DNA of 64,000 nucleotides from Chamaea fasciata (Eukaryota; Chordata; Aves; Passeriformes; Sylviidae), in the NCBI GenBank assembly GCA_029207755.1, contig JARCOQ010000005.1, forward strand, positions 60,523,414 through 60,587,413, read 5' to 3'. This document shows positions 53,577 to 64,000 of the stretch, piece by piece. The position numbers and the translations under genes are program-made. How positions within the stretch are numbered: the first letter of the stretch is position 1; the number at the start of each line of letters is the position of its first letter. The notes beneath the pieces were generated by a model. The model saw only the letters and a list, made by a program, of their open reading frames with translations, did no database searches and was not told where the DNA came from.

Positions 53577-53694
53577 TAGATAAGGCGGAGGGGGAGGGCC
53601 GCGGCCGCTTCAGCGGGATCGGCGGCGGCGCGGGACGGGCTCGGGAGCGCGGGGCGGCGGCGCCGAGGGCTCTTCTCTTGTCACTGCGGCCGCC
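53577..53694 (+). promoter_or_regulatory. HSP90B1: HSP90B1 core promoter and 5' UTR
   Basis: A weak TATA-like TAGATAAGG at 53577-53585 precedes a GC-rich leader that ends at the start codon. Transcription probably begins near 53,600-53,615; the position is inferred. Confidence 0.5.
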
Positions 53695-63047
<9,353 letters not shown>

Positions 63048-63280
63048 ACTGCACTCAACTACTGTCCTGCATTGGAGGGTTAAGAGGGAATGTGAATTAG
63101 ATTTTGGTTTTTTCCACTGTAAAATGTTGAGGGATGGTATGGGGTTTTAAGGGTAAAGGAGGCTTTTTTTTTTAAGTTCACTTTTCTAAAAACATTCCTC
63201 ATGAATGTAAATTTGTATTATTTAACTGACTTGGTGTAAAATCTTGTCATGTACAAAATAAAATGTTCCCAAACACCACC
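63048..63280 (+). terminator. HSP90B1: HSP90B1 3' UTR and polyadenylation signal
   Basis: A T-rich 3' UTR of about 230 bp with AATAAA at 63257-63262. Cleavage is inferred near 63,275-63,285. Another AATAAA at 63600-63605 could serve a longer form. Confidence 0.75.
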
Positions 63281-63284
63281 AACT

Positions 63285-64000
63285 CTAAATTTATACATAG
63301 CAAGCTCATTGTGTGGGCTTGCAGAAGTGAAGGTGTAAGGTATGGTCCTGAGTGTTCAGGTCCTTTGTGCAAACAGGCTGCTCTTGGCACTACTTGGGCC
63401 TTCTCATACTGGCACAGCCACACCTACTTGTGTAGCATCTGCCTGTGGCTGAGATTCACAATTACAAACCTGCTCTACTGCTTAGCCAAATACACCTGGT
63501 AGCTGAGAGATGTACTGAACTTGCTAATTAAGCGTTTGAGTTTGGTATCTCCTGCAAGCCTGAGAAGCAGGAGATGGGGTGTTTAAAAATGGCATTGGAA
63601 ATAAAGCCCTGACAGCTTGTGGTGAAATCTGTGACTTGACTCCATAGAATGGACAGCAGAAGCTTCACAGATGAGGAGGGAAAACACGTTTCCTTTCACT
63701 AAATATGTGGACAACTACCACCAGAACTGTCTGACTGCTTGTGAGCTGGTACCATCCTCCATGGCACTTGGAAACCCTGCCTTTGACTTGTGTAGCTACA
63801 GCAGTTGTTTTCTGCAGGTTTTTTTTTTTAAAGGTAGAAGTTCTTTTCACATATTATTAATATTTTCACATATTCTTAAATGTTTTGACTCTTGTTCTAG
63901 GTCTCTGGTGGCAAAGCACTGTAGATACTTAATGTGACTGAAGCTAAACCTGGTTAGTTGTAGACATGTTCAACTTCCATTCATTATGTTAGCATTATGT
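63285..64000. other. Downstream intergenic sequence
   Basis: About 700 bp without a recognised gene. In mammals the next gene (C12orf73/UQCC6) is on the opposite strand, so this could hold its distal 3' UTR, but no coding match is seen. Confidence 0.5.

Overview
This is a vertebrate nuclear window, almost certainly from a bird and perhaps a songbird. The genes are split into small exons with GT-AG introns. Interspersed repeats are mostly CR1 LINE fragments plus one avian-type retroviral LTR, with no Alu or L1. Two CpG-rich promoters stand out from AT-rich surroundings. The gene order STAB2 (+), NT5DC3 (-), HSP90B1 (+) matches the amniote arrangement known from human chromosome 12. I saw no CRISPR array, bacterial operon, tRNA or rRNA.

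Region 1 (1 to about 17,270, + strand) is the 3' end of STAB2 (stabilin-2), a scavenger receptor that binds hyaluronan. Nineteen exons can be placed. They give 782 in-frame codons plus a stop and cover the end of one FAS1 domain, a cluster of EGF-like modules, the Link domain, the last FAS1 domain, the transmembrane helix and an NPxY-bearing tail. The gene starts upstream of the window. A small Cys-rich exon expected from human STAB2 was not found.

Region 2 (about 17,270 to 39,160, - strand) is the complete coding part of NT5DC3, a HAD-family 5'-nucleotidase-like protein. Fourteen exons give 544 residues. Its 3' end converges on STAB2. Its 5' end lies in a CpG island, and a 64-bp GC-rich minisatellite sits in intron 1.

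Region 3 (about 39,160 to 52,640) is a roughly 13 kb AT-rich intergenic stretch with simple repeats, a CR1 fragment and a solo LTR. TTC41 occupies this interval in some mammals, but I see no exon of it here.

Region 4 (about 52,640 to 63,280, + strand) is the whole HSP90B1 gene (GRP94/endoplasmin), the HSP90 chaperone of the endoplasmic reticulum. Eighteen exons encode 795 residues, from a signal peptide to a C-terminal KDEL. The promoter carries two exact ER-stress elements in opposite orientations and, about 600 bp upstream, a ZNF143-type site that hints at a second, divergent start.

The three genes are not an operon and have separate roles. GRP94 is a general folding factor for secreted and membrane proteins, a class that includes STAB2. 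Nothing in the window looks like an undescribed multi-gene system. The most useful leads are the missing STAB2 exon, a perfect intronic hairpin just after a STAB2 splice donor, the NT5DC3 minisatellite, and possible divergent transcripts at both CpG islands.
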